From: Pseudovibrio ascidiaceicola
Lineage (GTDB): Bacteria > Pseudomonadota > Alphaproteobacteria > Rhizobiales > Stappiaceae
Length of the DNA: 64,000 bases
Assembly (NCBI RefSeq): GCF_900114245.1
Contig: NZ_FOSK01000005.1
Span: forward strand, 1 to 64,000
Direction of reading: 5' to 3'
Position numbers and translations under genes: made by a program. Under the pieces are notes generated by a model. That model searched no databases, was not told the DNA's origin, and saw nothing but the letters and a program-made list of their open reading frames with translations. Shown one piece after another: positions 37,029 to 46,367 of this stretch (position 1 is the stretch's first letter; the number at the start of each line of letters is the position of its first letter).

Positions 37029-38261
37029 TTAAATCTCCAACGTTCCTTTCACCCAAAGTAGTGAGTTTAGAGTGAGTAGGGCGATGAAGGTGGTGAAGAG
37101 GAGTGTGGGGTTATTTTGCTCTAGGAGGATTCCAGTGAGGAATAGGCCTAGGGGGACGCCGGTGTAGCGTAGGGAGGAGAAGGCGGAGAAGACTGTGCCG
37201 CGTTTGTCTTCGGGGACGAGTTTTTGAAGCACGGTCGCATCCACGACGCTACCAACGCCCAGGTTCACACCATACACAAACATTCCCAGTGAAATGACGA
37301 TTGCCGCGGTCTCCACATTGGCGCTTGTCCAATCCGTACTGATCATCCAGAGCAGCAAGGCTAGGCCAAGTGCTTGGCCTATGGGTGTGAGTTGCAGAAG
37401 CCTGAGCGATGATACTCTGTGGCCCAGAAACGTGTAGGCCAGTGTTGTGAGCGTGGTTCCGCAGGCAAAGCATGTGAGCCAGATTCCAAGCCAGACCGCT
37501 TGCTTGTCATTTGAGTTTGCCAGAACCGGTAAGGTCAATGATAGCAAGGAGACGGCCACTGTGTTGATGATCAAGTCATAAAGGCCGAGCTTCAAGATGC
37601 CCGGTGTTGACAGCATCCATTTCCAGACTTCTTTCGTTGGTTGTTTATTTGTATTAGCTGCGTGCTGCTGACGAGTGGCCTTGATGCCTATGGATACGAT
37701 CATAAGCGCCATCAGGAAGCTCAGGGAGTCCAGGATCAGCACAGTGGTTGCGCCAAATGCTGCGATCAGGATACCAGCCATAGATGGGGTTAGAAGGTCT
37801 GCCACAGTCTCAAGCAGCGAGTTCATTCCGTTTACACGTTCGCGAGGCAACCCTTCCTGATCAATTAAGGCTGGGATCATAACGCTTTTTGCTGTTTGGC
37901 CCGGAACATCGATAACTTGAGAAAGGAAGACCAGAAAACCAAGGAGGGCGAGATCCAGCAGGTTAACAGAGTACAAGAGCGGTATTAGAAGCACAGCAAA
38001 GGCGTTCACGGCATCGCAGAAAATACTCGTGGTTCTGGCGGAGAACCTGTCGATCAACGGCCCGCTGAAAAGACCGACAACGATGTTTGGAAGCTGTCCG
38101 GCAATGGCGATTGTTGCTGTGATGACAGCGTTGCCCGTCAGGTCATAGACAAACCAAGGTATTGCAATGGCAGACAAGCCATTTCCCAACAAAGACAGAA
38201 AATTGGCTGAAAACAGGAGGCTGATCTGTCCCCATTTAGCCTTCAAGGTAGTATCAGACAA
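37029..38261 (-). CDS. MFS transporter, probable drug/metabolite exporter
   Basis: The 410-residue protein has about 11-12 membrane segments and the features of the MFS_3-type exporters: FLSLLGNGLSAIAIPWFVYDLTG in the first segment and LFSGPLIDRFSARTT in the loop between segments 2 and 3. Relatives export siderophores or macrolides, but the substrate cannot be deduced. The start is TTG at 38261, with a TGAGG site 5 bases before it; no better ATG exists near the first membrane segment. The gene is monocistronic and is tail-to-tail with the glucose operon. Confidence 0.85.
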   Translation of the reverse strand: MSDTTLKAKWGQISLLFSANFLSLLGNGLSAIAIPWFVYDLTGNAVITATIAIAGQLPNIVVGLFSGPLIDRFSARTTSIFCDAVNAFAVLLIPLLYSVNLLDLALLGFLVFLSQVIDVPGQTAKSVMIPALIDQEGLPRERVNGMNSLLETVADLLTPSMAGILIAAFGATTVLILDSLSFLMALMIVSIGIKATRQQHAANTNKQPTKEVWKWMLSTPGILKLGLYDLIINTVAVSLLSLTLPVLANSNDKQAVWLGIWLTCFACGTTLTTLAYTFLGHRVSSLRLLQLTPIGQALGLALLLWMISTDWTSANVETAAIVISLGMFVYGVNLGVGSVVDATVLQKLVPEDKRGTVFSAFSSLRYTGVPLGLFLTGILLEQNNPTLLFTTFIALLTLNSLLWVKGTLEI

Positions 38262-38478
38262 AACAGCCTCACTCTGCGAAATGTGCTATAAATTCAATAA
38301 TTTGGGTGTGCGTAGTCACTACTATTGGAAGCAATTTTCAAAATCATTCTTATCTTATAGTGATAAAAGCGAGTGCTTGGGAGTGCAACTCAAAGTCGGT
38401 CAGTTATTCGATTTTGAGCCTGCTGCAGACATGACACCACGTGAATATCGCAGGAACTCTAGTGGGTGTCGTTAGGCT

Positions 38479-38952
38479 TTACGCGGCCAAGGTCTTTGTC
38501 ATGAGAAAGTTTGTGAGCGCTACCCCTCGAACAACGGGTGCTTGCTCGCGCTCAACCTGCCAGCCGTGGTGAAGGAAGAAGGCTTTTGCAGCTATGCTTA
38601 TATCTGCTGAGAGGGTGGAGATGTTGCGCTGTTCTGCCCAGCTTTGCAGCTGGTCATAGATAGCGGTGCCGACACCTTGGCGGGTGTGATAAGGGCTGGT
38701 GAAGGCGAACTCCACATAGCCTTTTGTGTCGATGGTCATGAAACCGATTACAGAGTTGTCTTTGACAGCAACAAAGCCAGCCATATCGTGGAGTTTGGCA
38801 GACCAACGCTCAGGTGCGGGTGCAGGCCCAGCCCATGCGGCGAGCTGCTCTTCCGAATAGTACTCCTTTGCTCCGATTGTGACGGCATCATAAAATACGC
38901 GTGCGCAGTCTGGAGCATCTGAATTCTTCAGTGGGCGGATCTCTATAGGCAT
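38479..38952 (-). CDS. GNAT-family N-acetyltransferase
   Basis: The 157-residue product is a complete GNAT domain: IRPLKNSDAPDCARVFY at the N-terminus, the strand GFMTIDTKGYVEFAFTSPYHT, the acetyl-CoA motif RQGVGTAIYDQL (about residues 94-105), and a C-terminal AFFLHHGWQ segment. It resembles the YafP-like subgroup, but the acyl acceptor is unknown. Unlike the broken GNAT near 15.6 kb, this one is intact. The ATG at 38952 has a GAGAG site upstream. It is followed after 107 bases (on the plus coordinate) by the end of the unrelated tct binding-protein gene on the same strand. Confidence 0.88.
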   Translation of the reverse strand: MPIEIRPLKNSDAPDCARVFYDAVTIGAKEYYSEEQLAAWAGPAPAPERWSAKLHDMAGFVAVKDNSVIGFMTIDTKGYVEFAFTSPYHTRQGVGTAIYDQLQSWAEQRNISTLSADISIAAKAFFLHHGWQVEREQAPVVRGVALTNFLMTKTLAA

Positions 38953-39059
38953 TTGTGGCTCTCACTCAGCTGAGTTTGGAGGCAGCCTCTTGCCACAAAC
39001 TCTGACAAGGTGAAAGAGGATTGAGCGACAAAACCCTCCACCTGCTGATTTGGTTGGTC

Positions 39060-40097
39060 TCACTGCTGAATGATCGCGTTTTGCCATTCCTGGAGGAAGT
39101 GTTGGCGTTTGAGATTGTCTTGATAAACCAGAAGGCCAGGGCCAAGGCGGATGGCGCGTAGCGATAGGTTCGGGGCAATCTCATTGCGGTTGAGTTTTGG
39201 ATAGGGGTAGTAGTCAGCCCCCTCCTCGCTCCAGGATGCTGTGATCAGATGATCTATAAACGTGCCGGCAATTTCGGGTTGCTCGGCTCCAGCTGGGATG
39301 ATGGCGGAGCGCAGCATGAGTGTTGTGAAATCTTCCAGTTCCAGAATACCGATATCAGGATCACTGGCGGCCCGTGCAGAGGCGTAAGAGCCGAGCACGT
39401 TATAAGCAATTGCCAGATTGCCCTTTGTGATGTCAGAAATCATGTCAGCGGAGCAGCAGTAGAGACGGGCGTTCAGAGAGCCCATCACCTCGTTCAGACG
39501 CCAGAAAGTGTCGGATGTGCGGGCATCTTGCGTGGCAAACAGAAAGCCAAGGCCGCTCTGGCGGATGTCATAGGTGCCGACTTTGTTGAGGAAGCGTTCC
39601 GGATGGTTGCGCAGAGTTGAAATCAGATTTTGCCGTGATGTTGGAACTTCCAATCCAGCAAATGCGGATTTGGAGTAGACCACTGATGCTGGCTCCTGCG
39701 TGAAGGCAAACACATGATTGCGCCAGCGGGCCCAATCCGGCATCAAGCCAGCGACTGGGGAGTTATGCGGCAAGGTGAAACCGTCGTTTGCCAGCTTCAC
39801 CTGCAGGTCCATGGCGGATGAGATGGCAACGTCAAAAACCTGCTTCTCATCATAAAGGGCTGTCATCAACTCGGTGCTGCTGACAACGGTATAGTCTATG
39901 GAAACGCTCGGGTACTTGCGTTGAAATGCTTCCACCATAGGCGAGAAAATGTCGATGTCAGAGTTGGATATAATGCGCAGGTTTGCCCCCTCTTGCGGAG
40001 CGGGAAACACTTTGTGCTGTTCAATCTCATAGGCACCTACCGAAAGCAGAGACGCCAACAACATGATCAGGACTGAGGGAAATAGAAGGATACGCAT
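39060..40097 (-). CDS. Periplasmic binding protein co-encoded with the TctD/TctE sensor pair
   Basis: The 345-residue protein has a signal peptide or anchor (about residues 5-22) followed by a type II periplasmic-binding fold: LRIISNSDIDIFSPMVEAFQRKYPSV, then VVSSTELMTALYDE, resembling the ferric-iron/AfuA-like extracellular solute-binding group. Its start overlaps the end of the tctE gene by 31 bases, and no permease or ATPase gene accompanies it. It therefore more probably helps the kinase to sense a ligand than imports one. Comparable genes accompany tct-type two-component systems in other proteobacteria. A two-cysteine motif (YCCSAD, ~residue 213) is notable. The ligand is unknown. Confidence 0.82.
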   Translation of the reverse strand: MRILLFPSVLIMLLASLLSVGAYEIEQHKVFPAPQEGANLRIISNSDIDIFSPMVEAFQRKYPSVSIDYTVVSSTELMTALYDEKQVFDVAISSAMDLQVKLANDGFTLPHNSPVAGLMPDWARWRNHVFAFTQEPASVVYSKSAFAGLEVPTSRQNLISTLRNHPERFLNKVGTYDIRQSGLGFLFATQDARTSDTFWRLNEVMGSLNARLYCCSADMISDITKGNLAIAYNVLGSYASARAASDPDIGILELEDFTTLMLRSAIIPAGAEQPEIAGTFIDHLITASWSEEGADYYPYPKLNRNEIAPNLSLRAIRLGPGLLVYQDNLKRQHFLQEWQNAIIQQ

Positions 40098-41452
40098 GCG
40101 CCTCTGACGTTTGTTCTGTTTGAAAGTTTCAGGTGTCCACCATGAGCTTGCGTCACCTCTTCGGCAATTGTAAGCCCAAGCCCGGAACCGACCGTATCTT
40201 CGGCGTTTTTGCCCCGCGAGAACCGCTCCGTCAACTGGTCAATGTCTTCTGGAGCAAAACCGGGGCCTTGATCGTAAACGGACAAAACCACCCAGTCGTC
40301 TTCGTGCGTTACGATAACTTGCACGTCCTCGCCTTTTGGAGCGTATTTGATGGCATTGTCCAAAATATTGCTCAGTGCATTTTGGATAAGGATTGCGTCC
40401 CCTGAAATTGGCGGCGGCTCATCTCCGTGCAAGCTCAGGGTTTTATCCTGCATCTCTGCCAGTGGACGCAGCCGTTCAAGGGTTTCCTCTGCCAGATCCA
40501 GCAGGTTGATGTCCTTCACCTCCAGATGGTCGGTGCGGAAAGAAACCATGGCGTGGTCCAGCAGTTGGCCTGCTGCGCGTGAGCTCTCATCAATGGCTCG
40601 GATCATCTCTTTCAAAGCCGCTCTGTTCTCTGGTCGCTCCACGCGGCGCAAAGCAATTTCCGCTTGCGTTCGCAGCACGGCAAGCGGCGTGCGGATGCGG
40701 TGAGCAGCTTCTGCGATGAACTCTTCGGAGCGCGTGAGTGACTTCTTAAGTCGCGCCATGAACCGATTGAGTGCTACCACAAGCGGCGCCATCTCGCCCG
40801 GCACTGGGGCTTGTACTGCCCTCAGATCCTGCGGCCCTCTTTTAGAGACAGAGTTTGCCAGTGTCTGGACAGGACGCACGGCAGATTGCGCTGTCAATAC
40901 ACCCAGCACGGCAGCTGCAATAAAGAACCCGAAGCCGAGATAGGCGGCATTTGCGGAGATGCGTTCCAAGGTTTCTCGCTGACGCTTTAGTGTTTGAGCG
41001 ACAGACACGGTGACTTCGACAGGGCCGGATGCATTGGAAAGGCGGCGTGTGGCGGAGACCATACGAATGCTTTCACCCAGATAATGAGAGGTGATGAACC
41101 GATGGCTGTCCTGCCCTTTTGATGCCTTGGCAATGGGCAAGCTTTCATATCCGGTGAGATACTTTCCATTGACGACAACGCGGTAAAACACGCGGTCATC
41201 ACTCACATTGCCAAGCATGGAGAGTGCGGAATATGGAATATCGACAGTCACCTCCCCACTCTGAATTGCTGCACTGTCCAAAATGGATGTGGCGGATGCT
41301 GACAGGATGTTATCCTGAGATTCTTCTGCGACTTGCTTGGCATAAGTCATCACCATCACAAACAGCAGGGCTGCAAGCACGGCAGCAATGCCGAGGAGCT
41401 GCAAGGTCAGGCGGCGACGGATCGAGCCGGATATGTTGGCACCAGAGTTCAT
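40067..41452 (-). CDS. tctE: Sensor histidine kinase, TctE-like
   Basis: The 461-residue kinase has a transmembrane segment at about residues 14-36, a periplasmic domain to ~165, a second segment at ~170-190, a HAMP-like linker, then EAAHRIRTPLAVLRTQ with the phospho-acceptor His251, an N-box NILDNAIKYAP, DQGPGFAPEDID and GSGLGLTIAEE. It matches TctE, which senses tricarboxylates such as citrate and signals to TctD. Its ATG overlaps the tctD stop by 4 bases, and its 3' end overlaps the binding-protein gene by 31 bases, so the three are transcribed as one unit divergent from tctCBA. Confidence 0.88.
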   Translation of the reverse strand: MNSGANISGSIRRRLTLQLLGIAAVLAALLFVMVMTYAKQVAEESQDNILSASATSILDSAAIQSGEVTVDIPYSALSMLGNVSDDRVFYRVVVNGKYLTGYESLPIAKASKGQDSHRFITSHYLGESIRMVSATRRLSNASGPVEVTVSVAQTLKRQRETLERISANAAYLGFGFFIAAAVLGVLTAQSAVRPVQTLANSVSKRGPQDLRAVQAPVPGEMAPLVVALNRFMARLKKSLTRSEEFIAEAAHRIRTPLAVLRTQAEIALRRVERPENRAALKEMIRAIDESSRAAGQLLDHAMVSFRTDHLEVKDINLLDLAEETLERLRPLAEMQDKTLSLHGDEPPPISGDAILIQNALSNILDNAIKYAPKGEDVQVIVTHEDDWVVLSVYDQGPGFAPEDIDQLTERFSRGKNAEDTVGSGLGLTIAEEVTQAHGGHLKLSNRTNVRGACVSFYFPQS

Positions 41453-42114
41453 GTCAGGCTTAACCGATACCCCAGTCCACGCACGGTGATGATCTGGACC
41501 GAGGAGGAGGAAATATGCCTGCGTAAACGGGCAACATAGACCTCAATGGCATTTTCCGAGACGTCTTCGTCGTAAGAAAATAATCTGTCTACAAGCTTGG
41601 TTTTTGAGAAAATAACGTCCGGTGCACCGAAAAATATCTCCAAAAGACGCAGTTCTTTGTTGCGCAGGCTCACTGTTTTGCTGCCAATTTTGAGTGTGCC
41701 AGCCAGTGAATCAAACACCAGATCGCCGAATCGCTTAGCATTTGTCACGCCGCCGGACCTGCGCCGGATAACAGCACGGCATCTTGCCTCTAACTCTGAG
41801 AAATCAAAGGGTTTTGTGATGTAATCATCGGCCCCTAGATCGAGCACCCCTACCCTGTCTGACACTTCTGAGCGAGCTGTCAAAACGATCACCGGAGTGT
41901 CATCCTGACGGCCCCGATGTTCATTTAGAAAATCTCGCCCATCACCATCTGGAAGCATGATATCGAGCAAAATCATGTCGTAATCTGCTGTCGAGATGTA
42001 GTCCTCGGCAGTGGAAATTTCAGCAGCGTGATCAACGACATGACCATCCAGTGTCAAACGCTCGACAATGGATGTCGCCAGCTTGGCGTTATCTTCTACG
42101 AGAAGAAATCTCAT
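41449..42114 (-). CDS. tctD: OmpR-family response regulator, TctD-like
   Basis: The 221-residue protein has a receiver domain (VEDNAKL, phospho-acceptor Asp51 in LDIMLPDGDG, KPFDFSELEA) and a C-terminal winged helix with SENAIEVYVARLRRHI. It is the partner of TctE and should activate the divergent tctCBA operon. The ATG at 42114 with a GGGGAAG site 6 bases upstream is preferred to an in-frame TTG at 42129. The 108 bases between this start and tctC contain two CAGGTTT direct repeats one helical turn apart, a plausible binding site. Confidence 0.9.
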   Translation of the reverse strand: MRFLLVEDNAKLATSIVERLTLDGHVVDHAAEISTAEDYISTADYDMILLDIMLPDGDGRDFLNEHRGRQDDTPVIVLTARSEVSDRVGVLDLGADDYITKPFDFSELEARCRAVIRRRSGGVTNAKRFGDLVFDSLAGTLKIGSKTVSLRNKELRLLEIFFGAPDVIFSKTKLVDRLFSYDEDVSENAIEVYVARLRRHISSSSVQIITVRGLGYRLSLT

Positions 42115-42143
42115 CTTTTGCTTCCCCAAAAAATCAAGGAGGT

Positions 42144-42163
42144 GACAGGTTTGTGTCAGGTTT
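42144..42163 (+). promoter_or_regulatory. Tandem CAGGTTT repeats in the tctD-tctC intergenic region
   Basis: CAGGTTT occurs at 42146-42152 and again at 42157-42163, 11 bases apart, with similar flanks (GACAGGTTT and GTCAGGTTT). OmpR-family regulators usually bind such tandem half-sites, so this may be the TctD site. It lies 60 bases upstream of the tctC start. Confidence 0.5.
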
Positions 42164-42222
42164 CCGTGTTTTCACGTAAGTCATGGGTGACAAATGCTGC
42201 CCTTGTCAAATGGGAGGACACA

Positions 42223-43206
42223 ATGAGTTTTATTCGGGCGCGCCGCGTGGTTGCGGCAGCGGCTTTGGCTGCGATGACATTTTCCATGCCAACGGCTTCA
42301 ATTGCGGAGCCTGTGGTTGATAGCATTCACTTCCTCATTCCAGGCGGTGCTGGTGGTGGTTGGGACGGCACTGCACGCGGTACAGGCGAAGCACTGACCA
42401 AGTCCGGCCTTGCAGGCACGGCCTCTTTCGAAAACATGTCCGGTGGTGGCGGTGGTAAGGCCATCGGTTATCTGATCGAGAACGCTGCAAGCCAGCACGG
42501 TACGTTGATGGTGAATTCTACGCCAATCGTGATCCGCTCACTGACTGGCGTATTCCCACACAACTTCCGTGATCTGACATTGGTTGCCGGCACCATTGGT
42601 GATTATGCAGCCATCGTGGTTGGTAAGGACAGCCCAATCAACTCCATGAGTGACCTGCTTGCAGCTTATAAAGCTGACAAACGCGGCACCGCAATTGGTG
42701 GCGGTTCTGTACCGGGCGGTATGGATCACCTTGTTGCGGCCATGGTGATGGAAGCAGCTGGCGAAGATGCAACCATGGTGAAGTACATTCCGTATGATGC
42801 GGGCGGTAAGGCCATGGCAGCGCTGCTTTCCGGCGAAATCTCCGCGCTTTCTACCGGCTTCTCTGAAGCGATTGATCTTGCAAATGCGGGTGAAGTGAAA
42901 ATCATCGGTGTGACTGCTGATGAGCGTGTTGCAGCCTACAAAGATGCGCCAACCATGAAGGAACAGGGCATCGACACCACCTTCGTCAACTGGCGTGGTT
43001 TCTTCGGCGCACCGGGCCTGCCAGAGGCACAGGTGGCTACCTATCAGGAAGCTCTTGCGAAGATGTACGATACCCCTGAGTGGGAAGAAGTGCGCGCACG
43101 CAACGGCTGGGTCAACATCCATAACTCTGGTGAAGACTTCCACGCGTTCCTCGAAGGTCAGGAAAAGGCCATCGGAGATCTCATGAAGAAGCTGGGCTTC
43201 CTCTAA
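42223..43206 (+). CDS. tctC: Tripartite tricarboxylate transporter binding protein
   Basis: The 327-residue protein is a Bug/TctC-family periplasmic receptor. A signal peptide (residues ~1-26, ending SIA) precedes IHFLIPGGAGGGWDGTARGTGEAL, the signature loop that holds carboxylated ligands through water molecules. Later blocks include GTAIGGGSVPGGMDHLVAA and VKYIPYDAGGKAMAALLSGEI. It delivers a di- or tricarboxylate to the TctAB membrane parts encoded next. The ATG at 42223 has a GGGAGGA ribosome site. First gene of the tctCBA operon, divergent from tctD. Confidence 0.93.
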   Translation: MSFIRARRVVAAAALAAMTFSMPTASIAEPVVDSIHFLIPGGAGGGWDGTARGTGEALTKSGLAGTASFENMSGGGGGKAIGYLIENAASQHGTLMVNSTPIVIRSLTGVFPHNFRDLTLVAGTIGDYAAIVVGKDSPINSMSDLLAAYKADKRGTAIGGGSVPGGMDHLVAAMVMEAAGEDATMVKYIPYDAGGKAMAALLSGEISALSTGFSEAIDLANAGEVKIIGVTADERVAAYKDAPTMKEQGIDTTFVNWRGFFGAPGLPEAQVATYQEALAKMYDTPEWEEVRARNGWVNIHNSGEDFHAFLEGQEKAIGDLMKKLGFL

Positions 43207-43272
43207 ATCAATAAAAATAAACGGATGCGCTCATCGCAGCGCATCCACTTGCCATGCCAACGGGAGGGGATA

Positions 43273-43758
43273 ATGGCACTGGACCGATGGATCGCACTTG
43301 TCATTTTGGCAGTGAGCCTAAGTTACGGATACACCGCGTTTTTTATGATGGACGCAGGTCTGCCGCCGTTTATGCGGTTTAACCCAATCTGGCCGAGCAC
43401 GTTTCCGAAAGTCATTGCGGTTTTGGCTGCAATCACAAGCCTCGCCATTTTGCTTGGGTTCGAGAAAAAGCCTGCAGATTCAGATGCAGACGAGATCGAT
43501 TTCAGCAGACTGTGGGATTACAACATCGGTCAGGCCGTGTTCCTGCTGGTTCTGATGGCGGGATACGCTTTGTTGCTGCGCCCCGCTGGCTTCCTGCTCT
43601 CCACCCTGCTCTTTTTAGTGATCTCGGCCGCTCTGCTCGGTGAACGGCGTTTTGTGATCCTGGTGCCCGTTGCAGCTGTTGCCGCTGGTGGTGTCTGGTA
43701 TCTGGTTCAGCAAACACTGGGAATTTATCTCAGTCCTCTTCCAACATTCTTAAATTAG
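43273..43758 (+). CDS. tctB: Tripartite tricarboxylate transporter small membrane subunit
   Basis: The 161-residue protein has four hydrophobic segments (about 7-26, 43-62, 85-105 and 108-150, the last of which may be two helices), typical of the poorly conserved TctB subunit. It forms the membrane complex with TctA. The ATG at 43273 is preceded by GGGAGGGGA and follows tctC by 66 bases; tctA begins 9 bases after the stop. The order C-B-A is the usual one for this family. Confidence 0.88.
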   Translation: MALDRWIALVILAVSLSYGYTAFFMMDAGLPPFMRFNPIWPSTFPKVIAVLAAITSLAILLGFEKKPADSDADEIDFSRLWDYNIGQAVFLLVLMAGYALLLRPAGFLLSTLLFLVISAALLGERRFVILVPVAAVAAGGVWYLVQQTLGIYLSPLPTFLN

Positions 43759-43767
43759 GAGGCCACG

Positions 43768-45285
43768 ATGTTAGACGGTATTTGGGTTGGCCTCTCGACG
43801 GCTTTCTCGTTTTCTAATCTTTTAATGGTGATCGGCGGTTGTCTGATCGGCACGTTCATCGGCATGTTGCCGGGTCTTGGACCCATGTCCATCATCGCCA
43901 TCATGATCCCTGTGGCGATCTCTATCGGTGACCCTTCAGCAGCCTTGATCCTGCTCGCAGGTGTTTATTACGGCGCGATCTTTGGGGGCTCCACGTCCTC
44001 AATCCTCATCAACGCCCCGGGCGTGGCATCCACTGTTGCAACAAGCTTCGATGGATACCCTTTGGCGCGCCAAGGCAAGGCAGGCAAAGCGCTGACAGTT
44101 GCGGCGATTGCTTCTTTCGCGGGTGGCAGCATCGGCGCAATCCTGCTGATGATTTTTGCACCTGCGCTCGCATCCGTCGCGCTGCTCTTCCACTCAGCTG
44201 AATACTTTGCTCTGATGGTCGTCGGCCTTTCCGCAATCGCTGCTTTTGCGGGCAGTGGACAGGTGGGCAAAGCCTTGCTCATGACGCTTGTTGGTCTGAT
44301 GATGGCAACCGTTGGCGAAGGGGCGTTGTTCAACCAACCGCGCTTCACTATGGGTATCTTAGACCTACAATCCGGATTCGGATTCATCACGCTGGCCATG
44401 GCCATGTTCGCCCTGCCTGAAGCTCTGTTCCTCGTGTTAGACCCATCCCGTTCCAATTCTGGTGGAAGTAGCGGCGACATCAAGGACCTGCGCATCACAA
44501 AGGCAGAGGCCAAGAAAATAGCGCCGGTAATTGGTCGCCAGTCTATCCAAGGCTTCCTGATTGGGGTTCTTCCGGGAGCCGGTGCAACAATCGCCTCTTT
44601 CCTCGGCTATGCGGTAGAACGCAACATCGCGCCAAAAGAAGAGCAGGCGGAGTTTGGCAAGGGGTCTGTCAAAGGCCTTGCAGCTCCAGAGTCCGCTAAC
44701 AACGCGGCATGTACTGGTTCTTTTGTGCCTTTGCTGACGCTCGGGATACCGGGCTCGGGGACAACTGCGATCCTGCTCGGTGCACTGATAGCCTTGAACG
44801 TTTCCCCGGGACCGCGTCTTATGATTGATCAGCCAGAAATTTTTTGGTCCGTGATCATCTCCATGTATGTGGGCAATGTGATCTTGTTGATCCTGAATCT
44901 GCCGCTCATCCCCTACATCGCCAAGGTGCTGGCTGTTCCACGCAACTATCTCATTCCGTTCATTCTGTTTTTCACCCTTATGGGCGCTTATATTGGACAG
45001 AACAATGCAACGGAACTGCTGATGCTTGTTGGCTTTGGTGTGTGTGCAACGCTCCTGCGTTTTGCCAACTATCCGCTGGCTCCGCTGTTGATCGGCTTCA
45101 TTCTGGGCAGCATGCTGGAAGATAACTTCTCCCGGTCTATGCAGCTTTATGATGGGATTGGCTTTATCATGGAACGCCCGATGACCATGGGCCTGCTGGC
45201 TCTGGCTGTTATTCTGGTTGTTTTGCCAACCATCCGTGCACGTCGTGTTCGCAAGCAGGAATTGGAAGCCGCTGAAAGCGACTGA
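43768..45285 (+). CDS. tctA: Tripartite tricarboxylate transporter large membrane subunit
   Basis: The 505-residue protein with about 11-12 membrane segments has the TctA motifs: GTFIGMLPGLGPMS near residues 32-45, YYGAIFGGSTSSILINAPG near 72-90, and a second GVLPGAGATIASFLGYAVE with LGIPGSGTTAILLGAL further on. These two glycine-rich repeats are the substrate/Na+ path. The ATG at 43768 has a TAGGAGG site. It should use the ion gradient to import the carboxylate bound by TctC. It is followed after 26 bases by the AbrB-family gene. Confidence 0.94.
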   Translation: MLDGIWVGLSTAFSFSNLLMVIGGCLIGTFIGMLPGLGPMSIIAIMIPVAISIGDPSAALILLAGVYYGAIFGGSTSSILINAPGVASTVATSFDGYPLARQGKAGKALTVAAIASFAGGSIGAILLMIFAPALASVALLFHSAEYFALMVVGLSAIAAFAGSGQVGKALLMTLVGLMMATVGEGALFNQPRFTMGILDLQSGFGFITLAMAMFALPEALFLVLDPSRSNSGGSSGDIKDLRITKAEAKKIAPVIGRQSIQGFLIGVLPGAGATIASFLGYAVERNIAPKEEQAEFGKGSVKGLAAPESANNAACTGSFVPLLTLGIPGSGTTAILLGALIALNVSPGPRLMIDQPEIFWSVIISMYVGNVILLILNLPLIPYIAKVLAVPRNYLIPFILFFTLMGAYIGQNNATELLMLVGFGVCATLLRFANYPLAPLLIGFILGSMLEDNFSRSMQLYDGIGFIMERPMTMGLLALAVILVVLPTIRARRVRKQELEAAESD

Positions 45286-45311
45286 TCAAACCGCAGCTGG
45301 GAAACTGAGTT

Positions 45312-46367
45312 TTGGTGATTGAGAAGAAAGACTGGTCCAATCTGTCCATAACGCTCGCTATTGCAGGCGCAGGGGCTGGTCTTTTTTCCTTCCTCGGATT
45401 CCCGGCAGCCCCCCTCACCGGCTCAGCTCTCGCCGTTTCGCTCGGTGGCTTGCTTGGCGCTCCCGTTATCGTTCCCCTTTGGTTGCGCACACTCTGTTTC
45501 ATTGTTTTGGGTACGAGCATAGGTTCTGGTGTAACTCCCGCTGTTATCGATGCCGCGATTACGTGGCCTGCGAGCTTCTTGGCGTTGGGGATCAGTCTTA
45601 TCCTGAGTATGCTGATCAGCCGTGCGATCTTGGTACGGTTTTTCGGGTTTGATGCTTATAACGCTTCACTCGCCTCCTCTCCGGGGCACTTGAGCTACAT
45701 CCTCAGCATGGCGGCAGACAGCAAAGCGGACGTTACCCGCATTGGACTTGCACAAAGCACGCGGGTCTTGTTCCTCACCATCTGCGTTCCGCTGTTTATC
45801 TCGCTGCTTTTTGAGGAAACGGACGTTTCTTTTCTACCAGCACAAAACATCAACCTCCTCTCTGCGGTCTACCTGTTGCTCGGGGCAGCTGTGGTTGGAA
45901 CCATCTTCCTGAAGCTGAAACTTCCCGCTGCCTACCTACTCGGTGGGATGCTAGTGTCGTCTCTGGGGCACGTGAGTGCACTCACACCCGGCAAGATGCC
46001 GGATTGGGCCACGCTCAGCTCGTTTCTGGTGATGGGGGCTTTGATTGGCACTCGCTTTAAAGGCGTCAGTCTTGATCTTTTCGCTAAAGCCGTAGGCGCG
46101 GGCGTTGTTGTCACGCTCATTACGGTTGGCATGGCAATCCTTGGAGTTGTGTTGGTGATGCCGCTGGTTGGCCTGGACCCAAGCCTGTTGTTCGTCGCCT
46201 TCGCTCCGGGCGGAGTAGAGGCCATGGCTGCAATCGCTGTGCAAAGTGGTCTCGACCCCACCTTCGTCGCCGCCCACCACGTCTTCCGCCTACTTCTGCT
46301 GACCTTTGTTGTGCCTTTGATGTTGAGGCGCTCAAAGACCGCTCTCCCCGCAAATGGCCAGCCGTGA
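45312..46367 (+). CDS. AbrB-family (ammonia monooxygenase-like) membrane protein
   Basis: The 351-residue product has about ten hydrophobic segments in two similar halves, matching the AbrB/PF05145 membrane family: FPAAPLTGSALAVSLGG and LKLPAAYLLGGMLVSSLGH occupy equivalent positions, with SPGHLSYILSMAADSKAD and APGGVEAMAAIAVQSGLDP as the second conserved pair. It has no relation to real ammonia monooxygenase subunits despite the older name. These genes commonly lie beside tct operons, and the gene is 26 bases after tctA, so it is probably co-transcribed and may influence transport or expression. The start is uncertain: TTG at 45312 or GTG at 45315. Confidence 0.85.
   Translation: MVIEKKDWSNLSITLAIAGAGAGLFSFLGFPAAPLTGSALAVSLGGLLGAPVIVPLWLRTLCFIVLGTSIGSGVTPAVIDAAITWPASFLALGISLILSMLISRAILVRFFGFDAYNASLASSPGHLSYILSMAADSKADVTRIGLAQSTRVLFLTICVPLFISLLFEETDVSFLPAQNINLLSAVYLLLGAAVVGTIFLKLKLPAAYLLGGMLVSSLGHVSALTPGKMPDWATLSSFLVMGALIGTRFKGVSLDLFAKAVGAGVVVTLITVGMAILGVVLVMPLVGLDPSLLFVAFAPGGVEAMAAIAVQSGLDPTFVAAHHVFRLLLLTFVVPLMLRRSKTALPANGQP

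Noticed and set aside
38167-38475. 102-codon open frame between the MFS and GNAT genes
   Set aside because: Its first third is antisense to the MFS gene and it lacks a family match; some chance remains that it is a small real gene.
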